DNA of 6,916 nucleotides from Saprospiraceae bacterium. Lineage in GTDB: Bacteria > Bacteroidota > Bacteroidia > Chitinophagales > Saprospiraceae. How positions within the stretch are numbered: the stretch's first letter is position 1; every line of letters begins with the position of its first letter. Where the stretch lies: positions 1-6,916 of the forward strand of contig JABDJM010000370.1 of assembly GCA_013002475.1 (NCBI GenBank), written 5' to 3'. The notes below the pieces were generated by a model. The model did not search any database. It saw nothing but the letters and a program-made list of their open reading frames with translations, and was not told the origin of the DNA. This document shows, piece by piece, positions 5,804 through 6,916 of the stretch. Both the position numbers and the translations under genes were made by a program.

Positions 5804-6916
5804 ATGAAGTTCTGTTGGCTCCAAAGTTTACTTTTGGTGGTGTTCCTTTGGCCTTATATGGGCCAGGGACAAACGGATATTTTAGGGCCCAGCCCCAAGT
5901 CAGGGTTAAAAAAAGTTGATGTCGAATATTCTCATCATGCCGGCTTTTATGAAGAGGGCTTTTTGCTTGAAATGACCACCCCTGGAGGGCGGATCCACTA
6001 TACTTTGGATGGAAGTACCCCTACCAGAAGAACAGCCAGATACAAAGGGCCTATTTCTATTTCCAAGACAACGATGGTCAGGGCCATTGCCTATAGTGGT
6101 TCCCGAAAAAGTAAAATGGAAGGCCGAACCTTTTTTGTAGGCGAACCTGCCAGCACTTTTCCAACTATATCAATAGGGGTCAACCCGGATTATCTTTTCA
6201 ATGAAGAGACAGGACTGTATGTTCAGGGGCCGAATGCGATTGACTCTTTATGGAGAAAAGATGGCGCGAACTTTTGGAGCAGAAAAGAGCTGAGATGTCA
6301 TACAGAGTTTTTTGAGGAAGATGAAAAACTGGAGTTTAGCTCAGTAACAGGTTTCAGGCTATTTGGTGGGGTGAGTCGACTCTTTGAACAAAAATCGATC
6401 ACTCTGGTCACACGGGACAGGTATGGTAAGAAAAGGATCAAGCATAAGATCTTTGGAAAAAAGGGTGAAAAGGATTTCAAGTTTCTCGTGCTTAGAAACT
6501 CAGGATCCGATTTTGGAAAGACTCATTTTAGAGATGCATTGACAACCTCCTTGGTGGAGGATTGGGACCTGGAGAATCAGGACCACCGACCATGCCATGT
6601 GTATTTAAACGGGCAGTATTGGGGAATCTATAATATCCGTGAAAAGATCAACCGGTATTACCTGGCGGATCATCATGATGTCGACAAAGACAGTATGGAT
6701 ATTGTAGAACATAAGTACACGGTAAAAAGAGGAGGAAGAAGGCATTATCTGAAACTGCTCAGGTATTTAGCAAAAAACGACATAAGCCAGTCAGAGCATT
6801 TTGCTCATGTATCCAGGCAAATGGATGTAGAGAATTTCATGGATTACCAGATCGCCCAGATCTTTGTGGACAACCGGGATGCGGGAGGAAATGTTCGTTA
6901 TTGGAGACCTCAACAC
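5804..6916 (+). CDS. Secreted CotH-family kinase-like protein with N-terminal chitobiase-type domain; 3' end cut by window edge
   Basis: The frame is open for 371 codons to the right edge. Residues 1-22 form a signal peptide (hydrophobic SLLLVVFLWPYMG, likely cleaved near GQGQ). Residues about 38-113 match the chitobiase/beta-hexosaminidase C-terminal-type domain, with the hallmark GGRIHYTLDGSTPT (61-74) and the trailing MVRAIAY. The CotH domain starts near 120 (FPTISIGVNPDYLF) and shows FRLFGG (184-189), LRNSGSD (230-236), RDAL (243-246), HRPCHVYLNGQYWGIYNIRE (261-280), DMDI-like DSMDI (296-300) and the DNRDAGGN segment (356-363), where conserved acidic residues and Asn of this atypical kinase fold lie. 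CotH was described from Bacillus spore coats as a protein kinase; Bacteroidota relatives are surface or secreted proteins of unknown substrate and often end in a T9SS tail, which would lie beyond the window. The ATG at 5804 is the first start after an in-frame TAA at 5756. Confidence 0.9.
   Translation, partial: MKFCWLQSLLLVVFLWPYMGQGQTDILGPSPKSGLKKVDVEYSHHAGFYEEGFLLEMTTPGGRIHYTLDGSTPTRRTARYKGPISISKTTMVRAIAYSGSRKSKMEGRTFFVGEPASTFPTISIGVNPDYLFNEETGLYVQGPNAIDSLWRKDGANFWSRKELRCHTEFFEEDEKLEFSSVTGFRLFGGVSRLFEQKSITLVTRDRYGKKRIKHKIFGKKGEKDFKFLVLRNSGSDFGKTHFRDALTTSLVEDWDLENQDHRPCHVYLNGQYWGIYNIREKINRYYLADHHDVDKDSMDIVEHKYTVKRGGRRHYLKLLRYLAKNDISQSEHFAHVSRQMDVENFMDYQIAQIFVDNRDAGGNVRYWRPQH

Noticed and set aside
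6298..6480. Minus-strand 60-residue frame inside the CotH-like gene
   Set aside because: Antisense to the conserved CotH domain. Its hydrophobic look comes from Lys/Glu-rich coding on the other strand.

Overview
The window looks like ordinary chromosome from a member of the Bacteroidota (Cytophagales or Saprospiria style; the genus cannot be read from it). The evidence is a C-terminal type IX secretion (T9SS) sorting domain, a TlpA-type thioredoxin with a long N-terminal region, a chitobiase-like domain joined to a CotH kinase domain, a VanX-like lipoprotein, and starts without clear Shine-Dalgarno sequences. There are no RNA genes, CRISPR arrays, insertion sequences or phage genes.

Layout. 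Positions 1-5705 are all on the minus strand, and 5804-6916 is on the plus strand. Reading leftward from the divergent intergenic region at 5706-5803: (i) a small PlsC/LPLAT-type acyltransferase (5142-5705) with a TTG start, followed by a hairpin terminator; (ii) a secreted protein with one CxxCH haem-binding motif, a Reelin-like/choice-of-anchor-V region and a T9SS tail (4194-5066), followed by a clear intrinsic terminator; (iii) a tight three-gene unit made of NAD-dependent DNA ligase ligA (1998-4109), a TlpA/ResA-like thiol-disulfide oxidoreductase (631-1998, overlapping ligA by one base as TAATG) and a VanX/DdpX-type D-Ala-D-Ala dipeptidase lipoprotein (<1-626, GTG start 4 bases after the preceding stop). 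The dipeptidase runs off the left edge just after its last zinc ligand. Reading rightward from the intergenic region is a secreted CotH-family kinase-like protein with an N-terminal chitobiase-type domain, cut by the right edge.

How the genes relate. The ligase acts in the cytoplasm on DNA nicks, while its two tightly linked downstream partners act outside the inner membrane: one on disulfides, one on peptidoglycan-derived D-Ala-D-Ala. The linkage is therefore probably shared expression rather than one pathway. The dipeptidase does carry extra cysteines that a periplasmic thioredoxin could act on. The haem protein and the CotH protein belong to the cell-surface or secreted set. I see no convincing new multi-gene system. 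The points most worth checking are the divergent ligase motifs, the haem-motif protein carrying a T9SS tail, and the ligase-thioredoxin-dipeptidase unit.
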